Shown here: positions 36,122 to 46,289 of the stretch, piece after piece | How positions within the stretch are numbered: the stretch's first letter is position 1 | How the letters are laid out: the number at the start of each line of letters is the position of its first letter | Origin: Sphingopyxis sp. | GTDB lineage: Bacteria > Pseudomonadota > Alphaproteobacteria > Sphingomonadales > Sphingomonadaceae | NCBI RefSeq assembly: GCF_016793825.1 | Contig: NZ_JAEULM010000044.1 | Span: 434,001-498,000 of the forward strand | Length of the DNA: 64,000 bases | Reading direction: 5' to 3' | The notes under the pieces: generated by a model | Told to the model about the DNA's origin: nothing | Database searches by the model: none | The model's input: the letters and a program-made list of their open reading frames with translations, nothing else | Translations under genes and position numbers: made by a program

Positions 36122-37276
36122 ATGCCCGAGCCATCGCACCCGGAAATCCGCGAGTCCGTCCGCCGCCTTTGCGCCGAATTTCCCGGACCCTATTGGCAGG
36201 ATCTCGATCGCAGCCGTACTTATCCGACCGCGTTCGTGCGCACCCTCACCGAAGCGGGCTTTCTTTCGGTCCTGGTCCCCGAAGAATATGGCGGCGCAGG
36301 TCTCGGCCTTTCGGCGGCAACCGCAATCCTAGAGGAAATTCACCGATCGGGCTGCAACGGCGGTGCCTGCCACGCGCAGATGTACACGATGGGCACGATC
36401 CTGAAGCATGGATCGGCCGACCAGAAGCAGCGCTACCTTCCCAGCATCGCCAGCGGCGCGCTTCGCCTCCAGGCTTTTGGAGTTACCGAACCCACCAGCG
36501 GCACCGACACGACCCGGCTCAAGACCTTCGCGCGCCGCGACGGCGACGATTATGTCGTGAACGGCCAGAAAATCTGGATCAGCCGTGCGGAACACAGCGA
36601 CTTGATGGTCCTGCTCGTCCGCACCACGCCGCGCGAGGATGTCGCCAAATCGTCGGATGGCATGAGTGTATTGCTGGTCGATATGCGCAACGCGGTCGGC
36701 AACGGGCTGACCATCCGTCCCATTCGCACGATGCTCAATCATGCGACGACCGAACTGTTCTTCGATGATCTTCGCGTTCCGGCAGCCAACCTGATCGGCG
36801 AAGAGGGCAAGGGATTCAAATATATCCTCGACGGCATGAACGCCGAACGCATCCTGATCGCGAGCGAATGCATCGGCGACGGGCGCTTTTTCATCGACCG
36901 TGCCGCCGCTTATGCCTCCAGCCGCGAGGTGTTCGGGCGCCCGATCGGTGAGAATCAGGGCATTCAGTTCCCTATCGCGCGTGCGCACGTCCAAATCTCC
37001 GCGGCGGCGGCGATGGTCGATCAGGCGGCCGCGATGTTCGAAGCGGGGGAGCCCTGCGGGACCGAAGCGAACATGTCGAAGATGCTCGCGTCCGAAGCGA
37101 GCTGGTATGCCGCCGACATGTGTGTCCAGACGCACGGCGGCTTCGGCTTTGCCGAAGAATATGACATCGAGCGCAAGTTTCGCGAGACGCGGCTCTATCA
37201 GGTCGCGCCGATCAGCACGAACCTGATATTGAGCCACGTCGCGACGCACGTTCTGAAGCTCCCGAAGAGCTTCTGA
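36122..37276 (+). CDS. Acyl-CoA dehydrogenase
   Basis: A 384-residue flavoenzyme of the ACAD family. FAD and substrate segments: VPEEYGGAGLGLSAA, AFGVTEPTSGTDTTRLKTFA, GQKIWISRAEHSD and SREVFGRPIGENQGIQFPIA. The usual C-terminal Glu (YEGT) is replaced by QVAPISTN. A Glu in GMNAERILIASE, at the position used by isovaleryl-CoA dehydrogenase, may be the base. AGGAG lies upstream of the ATG. It should oxidise acyl-CoA to enoyl-CoA; the chain specificity is not evident. Convergent with the next ACAD. Confidence 0.9.
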   Translation: MPEPSHPEIRESVRRLCAEFPGPYWQDLDRSRTYPTAFVRTLTEAGFLSVLVPEEYGGAGLGLSAATAILEEIHRSGCNGGACHAQMYTMGTILKHGSADQKQRYLPSIASGALRLQAFGVTEPTSGTDTTRLKTFARRDGDDYVVNGQKIWISRAEHSDLMVLLVRTTPREDVAKSSDGMSVLLVDMRNAVGNGLTIRPIRTMLNHATTELFFDDLRVPAANLIGEEGKGFKYILDGMNAERILIASECIGDGRFFIDRAAAYASSREVFGRPIGENQGIQFPIARAHVQISAAAAMVDQAAAMFEAGEPCGTEANMSKMLASEASWYAADMCVQTHGGFGFAEEYDIERKFRETRLYQVAPISTNLILSHVATHVLKLPKSF

Positions 37277-37297
37277 CGCGCGCTTCGGCGGCGCCGA

Positions 37298-38542
37298 TCA
37301 GTGCCGCGACAACTCGTCGCGGCCGACGACCATGTAGTGGACTTCGTCAGGACCGTCGGCGAAGCGCAGGTGACGCACGTCGGCATAGAGTTCGGCGAGC
37401 GGGGTCCAGTGCGAGATGCCAGTCGCGCCGTGGATCTGGATCGCCTGATCGATGATCTGGCAGACCTTTTCGGGGATCATCGCCTTTGCCATGCTGACCC
37501 ACACGCGCGCCTCACGGTTGCCGAGCAGGTCCATCGCCTTTGCGGCCTTCAGCACGATCAGGCGCATCGCCTCGATATCGCAGCGCGCGCGTGCGATGAC
37601 TTCCAGATTCTTGCCGAGTTGCGACAGCGGCTTGCCGAAGGCGACACGTGAGTTGCCGCGCTTGACCATCAGGTCCAGCGCGACCTCGGCCTTGCCGATC
37701 GTGCGCATGCAGTGATGGATGCGGCCCGGCCCGAGGCGCAGCTGCGAAATTTCGAAGCCCCTGCCCTCGCCGAGCAGGATATTCTCGCGCGGAACGCGGA
37801 CATTATCGAAGCGCATGTGCATATGACCTTGCGGCGCGTGATCGGCGCCGAAGACGCGCATCGGCCCGAGCACCTTCACGCCGGGCGTGTCCATCGGCAC
37901 GAGTATCTGGGAATGCTGGCCCTTGCGCGACGCTTCGGGGTTGGTCTTGAGCATACAGATCAGGATTTTGCAGCGCGGATCGCCGGCCCCGCTGATGAAA
38001 TATTTCTCGCCATTGATGACCCACTCATCGCCTTCAAGACGCGCGCTCGTCTCCAGATTGCTTGCGTCCGACGACGCGACGCCAGGTTCGGTCATGACAT
38101 AGGCCGAACGGATTTCGCCATTGAGCAACGGCTTTAGCCAGCGCTCCTTCTGTTCGGGCGTGCCGACCATTTCGAGCACTTCCATATTGCCGGTGTCGGG
38201 CGCCGAGCAGTTCAGCGATTCGGACGCCAGCGGCGATTTGCCGAGTTCGGCGGCGATATAGGCATAGTCGAGATTGCTGAGCGGGGTGCCGGTGTCGCCG
38301 TGCGGCAGGAAGAAATTCCAGAGACCCGCAGCCTTCGCCTTGTTCTTGGCGCCTTCGAGAAGTTCGAGCTGGCCCGGCGCCCAGCTCCAGCGGTCCGCGC
38401 GGTTCTCGCCCAGCCGGAAGAACTCCTCGGTGATCGGTTCGACATTCTCGGCAATGTGGCGCTTCACGGCATCGAAGAGCGGCTGCGCTTCCTTCGACAT
38501 GCGCAGGTCGTTGAGCTCGGCCTGAAGTTCGATTTCGGTCAT
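37298..38542 (-). CDS. Acyl-CoA dehydrogenase (ACAD10/11-like)
   Basis: A 414-residue flavoenzyme of a longer type. Motifs: AYVMTEPGVASSDASNLETSARLEGDEWVINGEKYFISGAGDPRC, then GPGRIHHCMRTIGKAEVAL and the C-terminal RHLRFADGPDEVHYMVVG. The ADGPDEVH ending, with Asp where others have Glu, marks the ACAD10/11-like class. Extra polar N-terminal helix (residues 1-60). It follows a LysR regulator on the same strand and a palindrome-rich gap, so regulation by that LysR protein is plausible. Confidence 0.9.
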   Translation of the reverse strand: MTEIELQAELNDLRMSKEAQPLFDAVKRHIAENVEPITEEFFRLGENRADRWSWAPGQLELLEGAKNKAKAAGLWNFFLPHGDTGTPLSNLDYAYIAAELGKSPLASESLNCSAPDTGNMEVLEMVGTPEQKERWLKPLLNGEIRSAYVMTEPGVASSDASNLETSARLEGDEWVINGEKYFISGAGDPRCKILICMLKTNPEASRKGQHSQILVPMDTPGVKVLGPMRVFGADHAPQGHMHMRFDNVRVPRENILLGEGRGFEISQLRLGPGRIHHCMRTIGKAEVALDLMVKRGNSRVAFGKPLSQLGKNLEVIARARCDIEAMRLIVLKAAKAMDLLGNREARVWVSMAKAMIPEKVCQIIDQAIQIHGATGISHWTPLAELYADVRHLRFADGPDEVHYMVVGRDELSRH

Positions 38543-38585
38543 GGACTATATCTCCGCTGAAAGTTGCGGCGATGCTAGCGTCGCT

Positions 38586-38635
38586 CTATCATCGAAGAAA
38601 ATGATAGGGTCGAATATCTGATATTCAGAATTCGA
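38586..38635. promoter_or_regulatory. Nested palindromes upstream of the acyl-CoA dehydrogenase
   Basis: Two inverted repeats occupy an AT-rich gap between the lysR stop and the dehydrogenase start: CTATCAT-N8-ATGATAG (38586-38607) and GAATATC-T-GATATTC (38612-38626), the latter inside TCGAAT...ATTCGA (38610-38635). They lie 44-93 bases before the dehydrogenase ATG. The positions suit operator sites; which protein binds is inferred. Confidence 0.5.
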
Positions 38636-38639
38636 ATGA

Positions 38640-39551
38640 CTATGTCGCCGTCAGTTCATCGACGATGATCGTCCTCAGCCAGGCGAGACCGGGGTCGGCT
38701 GTCGCGGCCTGGTGCCAGTAAAGATAGCTTCCCCCCTGCTCTACCGGCAGCGGCAAGTCGAGAAGCTGCATCGGCCACATCGCATGGAGTACCCCGGCAT
38801 GCGAACGCGGTAACGAAAAGAGCATGTCCGATGCAGCGATGATCTGCCACGCGGTAATCGCGTGCTGGCAGCGTACCGCGACGCGGCGGCCGAGGCCCAT
38901 ACGCTCCAGAGCCATATCCTCGATCCCCGGGCCGTGCGGACGTGCAGTCGCGACGACGTGATCGAGCGCCAGATAGGTATCGAGATCGATGGCGCCGTCC
39001 ACGCGCGGATGCCCCCGGCGCGCGACCACGACGAGAGGTTCGGTGCCGAGATAATGGCGGCTGAGGCGGTCGTCCGCAGGCAAACCCACGTCGAGCGCCA
39101 GATCGAGATCGCCGTTCGCGAGCGCCATCACGAGATCGCGGCGCCGGAAGGTCACGCTGGCGAGCGCGACATGCGGCGCTTCGCTCCGGACGCGCCCGAC
39201 AAGCGACGAAAAGCGCGGCATCTCGCCGGAGAGCCGGACGCCGATGCGGAACTCGCGCGTCGATTGCGCCGGATCGAAGGATGCCGCCGCATCGAGCGCA
39301 GCGTCGAGCCCGCGCAGAGCCTCGCGCACCGGCCCGGCGATCGCACGCGCCGCCGGCGTCGGCACCAGCTTGTTGCCCTGCCGCACGAAAAGCGGGTCGT
39401 CGAACGCATCGCGCAGCTTTGCCAGCGCATGGCTGATCGCCGGCTGCGACAGGTTCAGATGTCGCGCGGCCGCCGACACACCGCCCTTCGCGTGAATGGC
39501 GTCGAACACCTGCAACAGGTTGAGATCGAAGCGCGCCAGTCGCCGCATCAT
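38640..39551 (-). CDS. LysR-family transcriptional regulator
   Basis: A 303-residue regulator starting MMRRLARFDLNLLQVFDAIHAKGGVSAAARHLNLSQPAISHALAKLRDAFDDPLFVRQGN, a clear LysR helix-turn-helix. A periplasmic-binding-type effector domain follows (about 90-300), with FRIGVRLSGEM and a DLALDVGLPADDRLSRHYL segment. It overlaps the regA stop by ATGA, placing it at the end of the cyo-surf1-regBA string. The adjacent dehydrogenase may be its target. Confidence 0.92.
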   Translation of the reverse strand: MMRRLARFDLNLLQVFDAIHAKGGVSAAARHLNLSQPAISHALAKLRDAFDDPLFVRQGNKLVPTPAARAIAGPVREALRGLDAALDAAASFDPAQSTREFRIGVRLSGEMPRFSSLVGRVRSEAPHVALASVTFRRRDLVMALANGDLDLALDVGLPADDRLSRHYLGTEPLVVVARRGHPRVDGAIDLDTYLALDHVVATARPHGPGIEDMALERMGLGRRVAVRCQHAITAWQIIAASDMLFSLPRSHAGVLHAMWPMQLLDLPLPVEQGGSYLYWHQAATADPGLAWLRTIIVDELTAT

Positions 39552-40081
39552 TTCACCTGCCGTTTCTCGAGCTTCCGCGCCAGCGTGCGGCGGTGCATGC
39601 CCAGCCGCCGCGCGGCCTCCGAAATATTGAAATTCGCTTCGACCAGCGTCTGGTGGATATGCTCCCACTCCACGGTCTTGATCGACGAGGGCCGCGCGTC
39701 GAGCGGGGTGTCGACGTTGCCCTCGGCGCGGTCGAACGCGGCTTCGATATCGTCGGTATTCGACGGCTTTGCGAGATAATAGGATGCGCCCAGCTTGATC
39801 GCCTCGACAGCGGTCGCGATGCTCGCAAAACCGGTCAGCACGACAATTCGCATCGCGGAATCGGCCGCGCGCAACATGCGCACACACGTCAATCCCGATG
39901 CGTTGCCCAACTTCAAGTCGACGACCGCATAGGCGGGCCGCCAATCCGCCAGCAGCGCCTCTGCTTCATCGGGGCTTGCCGCGACCCGTACCGCATATCC
40001 CCGCCGTTCGAATGAGCGCCGCAAGGTTCGCGCAAAGATGTCGTCATCCTCGACGATCAGCAACTGGCGCTGTTCGCTCAT
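39548..40081 (-). CDS. regA: RegA/PrrA/ActR-type redox response regulator
   Basis: A 177-residue response regulator. The receiver has Asp11-13 in IVEDDD, phospho-acceptor Asp55 in YAVVDLKLG, Thr83 and Lys105. The C-terminal Fis-type HTH (about 138-175) reads EWEHIHQTLVEANFNISEAARRLGMHRRTLARKLEKR, the distinctive RegA/ActR pattern. It starts 2 bases inside the regB 3' end. In Rhodobacter, RegA controls oxidases, haem and carbon genes with redox state; here it sits directly downstream of a quinol oxidase operon. Confidence 0.93.
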   Translation of the reverse strand: MSEQRQLLIVEDDDIFARTLRRSFERRGYAVRVAASPDEAEALLADWRPAYAVVDLKLGNASGLTCVRMLRAADSAMRIVVLTGFASIATAVEAIKLGASYYLAKPSNTDDIEAAFDRAEGNVDTPLDARPSSIKTVEWEHIHQTLVEANFNISEAARRLGMHRRTLARKLEKRQVK

Positions 40082-41379
40082 ACCCGCCCTCCGTCCGCGG
40101 ACACCGCGGCCAGCGGCAACATGATACGAACCACGGCTCCCCCGGTATCGCGGTTCTCGGCGCTCGCCCAACCGCCCAGTTTGCGCAGCACATTGACGAG
40201 CAGGAACAGTCCCAGTCCGCCCCCCGGTCGACCTTTCGTCGAACGATAGGGCTGGCCGAACCCCTCTAGCATGGTCGGGCCGAACCCGGGACCGCGATCG
40301 GCAACCTCGATCACGGCCGTGTCGCCATCCCGCGATGCGGCGAGCCCTATCCATTCGGGAGACACTTCAGCGGCATTGTCGATCACGTTGCCGATCACCT
40401 GACGCAGCGCCGGGTCGGAAACGATCGCGACGTCCGCGCCGAACCGGTCGTTGAATTCGAAGGTTCCTGCGAAGCGGCCTGCATAATCTCGGATGATCGA
40501 ATTGAGAAACCCCCGCATCGTCGTCATTTCGGGGGCGATACCGCGCGCTTCACCCGCCGACATCAATATTCCGCTGACGATCGTCTTGCAGCGCCGGACC
40601 GCTGCGTCCATTTCGGCGAGATCGTCCTGAAGCTCCGGCGCCCCGGCGGGGCCCTGCGCGCCCTTCCAGTCGCCGATCAGCACCGACAATGTCGACAAGG
40701 GTGTGCCCAATTCATGCGCAGCGCCAGACGCGAGAAGTCCCATACGCACAATATGGTCCTCCTCGGCCGCGCGCTGGCGACTGGCGGCGAGCGCGGCGTC
40801 GCGATCGCGCAAATTGCGGCTGATCCGCGTCACGAACGCGACGAGCAACACGGCGATCAGCAGGAAACAGACAAGGCTGCCCTTGAGATAGAGCGCCATG
40901 GGATCGGCGGCGTAGGGCGGCGGCAGGACGAGCGGCGTCGGATCGATCGCGAGGACGCCGATCGCGACAATCGCCGCAGCGACGATCGCCCATGACGAAG
41001 CCGGCGCCAGCAGGATCGCGCCGATCACCACCTGCAGCAGGAAGAGCGACGCGAACGGGTTCGCCAGCCCACCGCTGTGATAGAGTTGCCAGCCCAGCGC
41101 AGCGACGTCGAACAGCAACGCCGCCGTCAATTCGGCATTGGTCACGGCGCGGCCTCGTCGCAGCAATTCGAGGCTTGCGAAGTTGATCGCGATCAGCACC
41201 GCGACGGCGGCGATCAACGGCGCCAGCGGCAGGCGAATGCCCATCAGGTCCAATACCACGGCGATCGTCAGGAGCTGCCCACCAACGGCGAGCCAGCGCA
41301 ACTGGATCAGCAACGCCATGTTGCGCCGACCGGCATGCGCCTCGGCAGGGACGGTCGGCAGGGTCGTCGGACGGATCAT
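40078..41379 (-). CDS. regB: RegB/PrrB-type redox sensor histidine kinase
   Basis: A 433-residue kinase with six membrane segments (about 30-190). The quinone-sensing loop GGLANPF is at 103-109. The H-box LLASGAAHELGTPLSTLSV has His222. Cys264 in AAVRRCKTIVSGIL matches the redox-active Cys265 of Rhodobacter RegB. N, G1 and G2 boxes are present (GNVIDNAAE, DRGPGFG, GGGLGLFL). I chose MIRPTTLPTV at 41379, which overlaps the SURF1 stop by 1 base. It should phosphorylate RegA when the quinone pool and the thiol are reduced. Confidence 0.93.
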   Translation of the reverse strand: MIRPTTLPTVPAEAHAGRRNMALLIQLRWLAVGGQLLTIAVVLDLMGIRLPLAPLIAAVAVLIAINFASLELLRRGRAVTNAELTAALLFDVAALGWQLYHSGGLANPFASLFLLQVVIGAILLAPASSWAIVAAAIVAIGVLAIDPTPLVLPPPYAADPMALYLKGSLVCFLLIAVLLVAFVTRISRNLRDRDAALAASRQRAAEEDHIVRMGLLASGAAHELGTPLSTLSVLIGDWKGAQGPAGAPELQDDLAEMDAAVRRCKTIVSGILMSAGEARGIAPEMTTMRGFLNSIIRDYAGRFAGTFEFNDRFGADVAIVSDPALRQVIGNVIDNAAEVSPEWIGLAASRDGDTAVIEVADRGPGFGPTMLEGFGQPYRSTKGRPGGGLGLFLLVNVLRKLGGWASAENRDTGGAVVRIMLPLAAVSADGGRV

Positions 41380-42080
41380 CAATCCCGCATATGCCAGAGC
41401 CGTCCCACGAAAAACAGGCAGAGCGCACAAAGCGTAAACCAGGTGAGCGCATAGATCATGTGATTGTCGGGAAAGCGCACCACGGTCAGCCCGCCGACCG
41501 GATACCCGCCAGGATTGGGTGCGGCGTCGGCATCGATGAAGTAAGGCGCGGTACGGCGCAGTCCGCGCGCCTTGGCTATGGCGGCAACATCGCGCGAGTA
41601 CCACCGCCCCGCCGCCGGGTCGTTCACGCGCAGAAACGCTCCCCCCGGTTCGGACACGCGCAGCAGTCCGGTCACCTTCGTCAGGCCGGCGGCATTGCCC
41701 GGACGGCGCGTTGCCGGGCTGCGCTTGTCCCCCGGAACGAATCCGCGATTGACGATCACGGTAAAATCCGGCGTCTCAAATGGCGTCAGGACCCAATAGC
41801 CCGCGCCGCGATCGGTTACTGCCTGCACGAAGGTTTCGCGATCGTGCCGGAAACGTCCGGTCGCGCCGACCCGGCGGTAGGCATCGTTCGCAGCCGTGAT
41901 CCGCGGCCATAACGCGGGGCCCGGCGCCGCGACCGGCACGGCATGGATGCGCGCATCGACCGCCGCGATCAGGTCATGCTTCCACGCCCGCCGTTCGAGC
42001 TGCCAGACGCCGAGCGCCGCCAGGCAGGCCGCTGCGACAAGCGCCGCGGCGGCAAAAGCCGCGCGGCGGGCGCGCTTCAC
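41379..42080 (-). CDS. SURF1-family oxidase assembly protein
   Basis: A 233-residue protein with two membrane segments, near the N-terminus (about 8-27) and the C-terminus (about 205-224). Signatures: LGVWQLERRAWKHDLI, the GYWVLTPFETPDFTVIVNRGFVP segment and DNHMIYALTWFTLCALCLFF. It starts at a GTG that overlaps the cyoD stop. SURF1 helps insert haem into haem-copper oxidases; here it accompanies a bo3-type enzyme. Confidence 0.92.
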   Translation of the reverse strand: MKRARRAAFAAAALVAAACLAALGVWQLERRAWKHDLIAAVDARIHAVPVAAPGPALWPRITAANDAYRRVGATGRFRHDRETFVQAVTDRGAGYWVLTPFETPDFTVIVNRGFVPGDKRSPATRRPGNAAGLTKVTGLLRVSEPGGAFLRVNDPAAGRWYSRDVAAIAKARGLRRTAPYFIDADAAPNPGGYPVGGLTVVRFPDNHMIYALTWFTLCALCLFFVGRLWHMRD

Positions 42081-42454
42081 GGCAACTGGCTCGTGTCGTG
42101 CATCGGCGGCATCATGTTGGTGTTGAGGTGATGCATCACCCAGAGCGACCCCGCGAGCATGATGACGACGACGATCACGGTGAAGAGCAGCGAAGTCAGC
42201 GACCAGCCGCCTTCTGCCTTTGGCGTCATGTGGAGAAAGAAGACCATGTGGACGACGATCTGGACCATCGCGAGGATCATGATGATCGTAGCGGTCGCAG
42301 CCGCGCCGAGCGGACGCTCCATCACCAGCCAAAAGGGTATCGCGGTCAGGATCACCGAAAGGACGAAGCCGATGGCGTAGTCGCGCATCGATGCGTGCGG
42401 CATCTCGATCTCGTGATGCCCGTGGGCCGCGTGATCGCTGGGATCGGCGCTCAT
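42077..42454 (-). CDS. cyoD: Cytochrome bo3 quinol oxidase subunit IV
   Basis: A 125-residue subunit with a His-rich N-terminus ([15 protein letters not shown]) and three membrane segments. The segment [14 protein letters not shown] is typical of CyoD. It overlaps cyoC by 4 bases (ATGA) and SURF1 by 4 (GTGA). It supports assembly of subunit I and copper B. Confidence 0.93.
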   Translation of the reverse strand: MSADPSDHAAHGHHEIEMPHASMRDYAIGFVLSVILTAIPFWLVMERPLGAAATATIIMILAMVQIVVHMVFFLHMTPKAEGGWSLTSLLFTVIVVVIMLAGSLWVMHHLNTNMMPPMHDTSQLP

Positions 42455-43077
42455 CTTAGCACTCCCATCAGATAGACAATCGTGAACACGCCGATCCAGA
42501 CGACGTCGAGGAAGTGCCAGAACATCGAAAGACACATGACGCGGCGTCGGTTCGCGGCCCCCAGCCCATGCTTGCCTAGCTGAACCATCAACGTCACCAG
42601 CCAGATGATGCCAAAGGTGACGTGCAGTCCGTGCGTACCCACAAGCGTGAAGAAGGCCGACAGGAAAGCACTGCGCTGGGGCGTCGCGCCGATCTCGATC
42701 AGATGGTGGAATTCATACAGTTCGATCCCGAGGAACGCGAGGCCGAACAGCCCGGTGACGGCGAGCCATATCTGCGTGCCTTTCACCCTTCCCCGCTGCA
42801 TCTGAAGAACCGCGAAGCCATAGGTGATCGAAGAGAAGAGCAGCATCGCGGTGTTGAGCGCGATCAGCTTCAGGTCGAACAGATCCTTGGGCGCCGGTCC
42901 GGCAGCATAATTGCCGCCCAGAACCGCATAGCAGGCAAAGAGGATCGCAAAGATGAGGCAGTCGCTCATCAGGTATATCCAGAAGCCCAGCATCGTGCTG
43001 TGCCCTTCGGGATGCGGGTGTTCGTCGAGGTTATAGAACTCGACGGATTGGTCGGCGGCGATCGTCCTGGCAGTCAT
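42451..43077 (-). CDS. cyoC: Cytochrome bo3 quinol oxidase subunit III
   Basis: A 208-residue subunit with five membrane segments. Typical sequences are [42 protein letters not shown] and [22 protein letters not shown]. Five bases lie between the cyoB stop and the ATG at 43077. It belongs to the proton-pumping terminal oxidase complex in the inner membrane. Confidence 0.95.
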   Translation of the reverse strand: MTARTIAADQSVEFYNLDEHPHPEGHSTMLGFWIYLMSDCLIFAILFACYAVLGGNYAAGPAPKDLFDLKLIALNTAMLLFSSITYGFAVLQMQRGRVKGTQIWLAVTGLFGLAFLGIELYEFHHLIEIGATPQRSAFLSAFFTLVGTHGLHVTFGIIWLVTLMVQLGKHGLGAANRRRVMCLSMFWHFLDVVWIGVFTIVYLMGVLR

Positions 43078-43081
43078 CGGA

Positions 43082-45088
43082 TCAGGCTCCCGCGGCAAGT
43101 TGACGGGTCCGCGCATCCTCGACCGCGGCCACGGTCGCCGCCGGGATGTCGAAATCGCGCTTGTAGTTGAAGCTGTGATAGATAGCGCCGACGATCGTCG
43201 CGGCAAAGCTGACCGCCGCGAGCCACCATATGTGCCAGACGAGTGCGAACCCCAACACCAGGCTGAATCCGGCAAGGATGATCCCCGCGCCGGTGTTGCT
43301 GGGCATGTGGATGTCGCGGAAGCCCCCGACCGGACGCCGGTGCCCGCGCCGCTTCATGTCGTGCCACGCATCGAGGTCGTGGATCACCGGCGTGAAAGCG
43401 AAGTTATAATCGGGTGGCGGCGAACTGGTCGCCCATTCCAATGTGCGGCCGCCCCACGGATCGCCGCTTTCGTCTGCCAGTTCCTTGCGCCGCCAGATGC
43501 TGACGCCGAACTGGATCAGCATCGCCGCGATGCCCACCGCTATCACGGCTGCGCCGATCGCGGCGATCACGAACCATATCTGGAGGCTCGGGTCGTCAAA
43601 CACCCGCATCCGTCGCGTCACGCCCATCAGGCCGAGGATATAGAGCGGCATGAAGGCGAGCCAGAAGCCGACCACCCAGCACCAGAAGCTGATCTTGCCC
43701 CAGAAGACATCGAGCTTGAAGCCGAACGCTTTCGGCCACCAATAGTTGATCGCCGCGAACAGGCCGAACAGCACGCCGCCGATGATCACATTGTGGAAAT
43801 GCGCGATCAGGAACAACGAATTGTGCAGCACGAAATCAGCGGGCGGCACTGCGAGCAGGACGCCGGTCATGCCGCCTACGACGAAGGTCAGCATGAAGGC
43901 GATCGTCCACATCATCGGCAGTTCGAAGCGGATGCGGCCGCGGTACATGGTGAACAGCCAGTTGAAGAGCTTTGCCCCGGTCGGGATCGAGATGACCATC
44001 GTAGTGATGCCGAAGAAGCTGTTGACGCTCGCCCCCGATCCCATGGTGAAGAAATGGTGCAGCCACACGATGTACGACAATATCGTGATGCAAACGGTCG
44101 CATAGACCATCGACGTATAGCCGAAGAGCTTCTTTCCCGAGAAAGTGGATGTGACTTCGGAATAGACTCCGAACAGCGGCAGCACGAGGATGTAGACCTC
44201 CGGATGCCCCCAGATCCAGATCAGGTTCACATACATCATCGGCGATCCGCCGAGGTCGTTGGTGAAGAAGTTGGTGCCGACATAGCGGTCGAGCGTGAGC
44301 AGCGCGAGGGTCGCGGTCAGGATGGGAAAGCTCGCCACGATCAGGATGTTCGAGCAGAGGCTGGTCCAGGTGAAGACAGGCATCTTCATCAGCCCCATGC
44401 CCGGCGCGCGCAGCTTCAGGATCGTCACGATCAGGTTGATCCCCGACAACGTCGTCCCGACACCGGCTATCTGGAGGCCCCAGATATAATAATCGACGCC
44501 GACGTTGGGGCTGTAGGCGATCCCCGACAAGGGCGGATAGGCGAGCCAGCCGGTCTGTGCATATTCGCCAACGAACAGCGAGATCATCGTCAGCACCGCG
44601 CCCGACGTCGTCATCCAGAAGCTGAAATTATTGAGGAAAGGAAAGCTGACGTCGCGCGCGCCGATCTGGAGCGGAACGATGTAATTCATCAAACCGGTGA
44701 TGAACGGCATCGCGACGAAGAAGATCATGATCACGCCGTGTGCGGTGAAGACCTGGTCATAATGGTGCGCAGGCAGATATCCCTCCGATCCGCCGAACGC
44801 CATCGCCTGTTGCAGGCGCATCATGATCGCGTCGGCAAAGCCGCGCAGGAACATGACGAGGCCGAGGATCATGTACATGATCCCGATACGCTTATGATCG
44901 ACGGTCGTGAACCATTCGGTCCACAGATAGCCCCAAAGGCGATAGCGCGTGATCAGGGCCAGCACGACCAGACCGCCAACCGCGACGCCAAGGAAGGTAA
45001 AGATCAGGATCGGTTCGTGGAGCGGCAGGGCATTCAACGACAGCTTGCCGAGGAAAGGACCAGCTTCGGGTGCAGGATGCGGGGTCAT
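43082..45088 (-). CDS. cyoB: Cytochrome bo3 quinol oxidase subunit I
   Basis: A 668-residue catalytic subunit with about 15 membrane segments. The haem b ligand is in [28 protein letters not shown] holds the copper B His and the cross-linked Tyr. [11 protein letters not shown] gives the copper B His pair. [11 protein letters not shown] carries the haem ligands of helix X. The N-terminus has the extra segments found in bo3-type enzymes. It reduces oxygen with ubiquinol and pumps protons. Confidence 0.97.
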   Translation of the reverse strand: MTPHPAPEAGPFLGKLSLNALPLHEPILIFTFLGVAVGGLVVLALITRYRLWGYLWTEWFTTVDHKRIGIMYMILGLVMFLRGFADAIMMRLQQAMAFGGSEGYLPAHHYDQVFTAHGVIMIFFVAMPFITGLMNYIVPLQIGARDVSFPFLNNFSFWMTTSGAVLTMISLFVGEYAQTGWLAYPPLSGIAYSPNVGVDYYIWGLQIAGVGTTLSGINLIVTILKLRAPGMGLMKMPVFTWTSLCSNILIVASFPILTATLALLTLDRYVGTNFFTNDLGGSPMMYVNLIWIWGHPEVYILVLPLFGVYSEVTSTFSGKKLFGYTSMVYATVCITILSYIVWLHHFFTMGSGASVNSFFGITTMVISIPTGAKLFNWLFTMYRGRIRFELPMMWTIAFMLTFVVGGMTGVLLAVPPADFVLHNSLFLIAHFHNVIIGGVLFGLFAAINYWWPKAFGFKLDVFWGKISFWCWVVGFWLAFMPLYILGLMGVTRRMRVFDDPSLQIWFVIAAIGAAVIAVGIAAMLIQFGVSIWRRKELADESGDPWGGRTLEWATSSPPPDYNFAFTPVIHDLDAWHDMKRRGHRRPVGGFRDIHMPSNTGAGIILAGFSLVLGFALVWHIWWLAAVSFAATIVGAIYHSFNYKRDFDIPAATVAAVEDARTRQLAAGA

Positions 45089-45107
45089 GGCGGTCTCTGG
45101 CTCGCGT

Positions 45108-46289
45108 TCAGGACATCGGACGGGGCGAAGGGCTGGACAGTGCCGTACGCTCTGCCGCCTTGTTCGGATGCGGCAGCCCCTCGCCCTTCAGCGGCGCCGG
45201 GTTGACGGGCGTTGCATCGGGGCGGTCGGCCGACACCATCGCGGCGCTGCACAGGGCAGCGACATACCGAATGCTCCATCCGACAGAGCCGGGATGTCCG
45301 CGACCCGCATATTTGTCATAGGTGACGTTGCGGACATTGCCGATGCCCGCGACGCCGGCGCCGCCCTTGGCGTCGATCGCCATCATGTCGTGCATGCACA
45401 TCTTGCCGGGTTCGACGCACATGTTGACGACGGCGTCAAAGAGTTGCGGATCGACGGCGGCGAAGCGACGCACCGGCTCCTTCTCGCTCGGCTTTTCCAG
45501 CTTGAGATAAGTCCTACGATCGAGCTCGCCCTGCGGCGAGGCCTTGGCGGCCGCGATCCATTGGTCGAACTCGCTCATGGGAAGGCTCTTCACCTTGAAG
45601 CGCATGTTCGAGAAACCCGCGCCCGAGTAATTGGCCGAAAAGCCGTCGAAATTCCCGGTCCGATCGAACACGCCATGAAGCTTTGTTTCCATGCCCGGCA
45701 TTGCGTAGATCTGGCCCGCAAGCGCCGGAATATAAAAGCTGTTCATCACCGACGAGGAAGAAATGCGGAAGCGAATGGGGCGATTCACCGGCAACGCGAG
45801 TTCGTTCACCGTCGCAACCCCCTGTTCGGGATAGATGAACAGCCATTTCCAGTCGAGCGCGACGACCTGAACGTCGAGCGGCTTGACGTCCGCGGCGATC
45901 GCCTGCCCCGGCCCCGTGCGCGCCAGCGGCCGATAGGGGTCGAGCAGATGCGTGGCGACCCAGGTGACCGCGCCCAGGCAGATGATGATGAGCAGCGGCG
46001 CCGACCAGATCACGAGTTCGAGCTGGGTCGAATGATCCCAGTCGGGTTTGTAGGTCGCGTCCTTGTTCGCCGCGCGATAGCGCCAGGCAAAGAAAATCGT
46101 CAGCGCCATCACCGGAAGGATGACGAGCAGCATCAGCACGGTCGAAATGACGATCAGGTCGCCCTGCTGGCGCGCGACGTCACCCGCCGGATCGAGCACG
46201 ACCAGATCGCAGCCGGCAAGTAGCGGCAGCGTGCCGAGCACCGGCAACCACCGGAGTCGGGTCCATGAAGGGGAGAGCTTCGTTGGCAT
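45108..46289 (-). CDS. cyoA: Cytochrome bo3 quinol oxidase subunit II
   Basis: A 393-residue subunit with a lipobox (LPLLAGCDL) and two membrane segments (about 43-66 and 86-110). The periplasmic cupredoxin domain ([29 protein letters not shown]-type segments) lacks the copper A ligands, as in quinol oxidases. It is longer than E. coli CyoA: the last 70-80 residues include [18 protein letters not shown] and a low-complexity tail ([18 protein letters not shown]). A 19-base gap separates it from cyoB. It opens the operon. Confidence 0.95.
   Translation of the reverse strand: MPTKLSPSWTRLRWLPVLGTLPLLAGCDLVVLDPAGDVARQQGDLIVISTVLMLLVILPVMALTIFFAWRYRAANKDATYKPDWDHSTQLELVIWSAPLLIIICLGAVTWVATHLLDPYRPLARTGPGQAIAADVKPLDVQVVALDWKWLFIYPEQGVATVNELALPVNRPIRFRISSSSVMNSFYIPALAGQIYAMPGMETKLHGVFDRTGNFDGFSANYSGAGFSNMRFKVKSLPMSEFDQWIAAAKASPQGELDRRTYLKLEKPSEKEPVRRFAAVDPQLFDAVVNMCVEPGKMCMHDMMAIDAKGGAGVAGIGNVRNVTYDKYAGRGHPGSVGWSIRYVAALCSAAMVSADRPDATPVNPAPLKGEGLPHPNKAAERTALSSPSPRPMS

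Noticed and set aside
43100-45205. A 700-residue open frame antisense to cyoB
   Set aside because: Its sequence is charged and low in complexity, as expected for the complement of membrane helices. cyoB is certain on the other strand.
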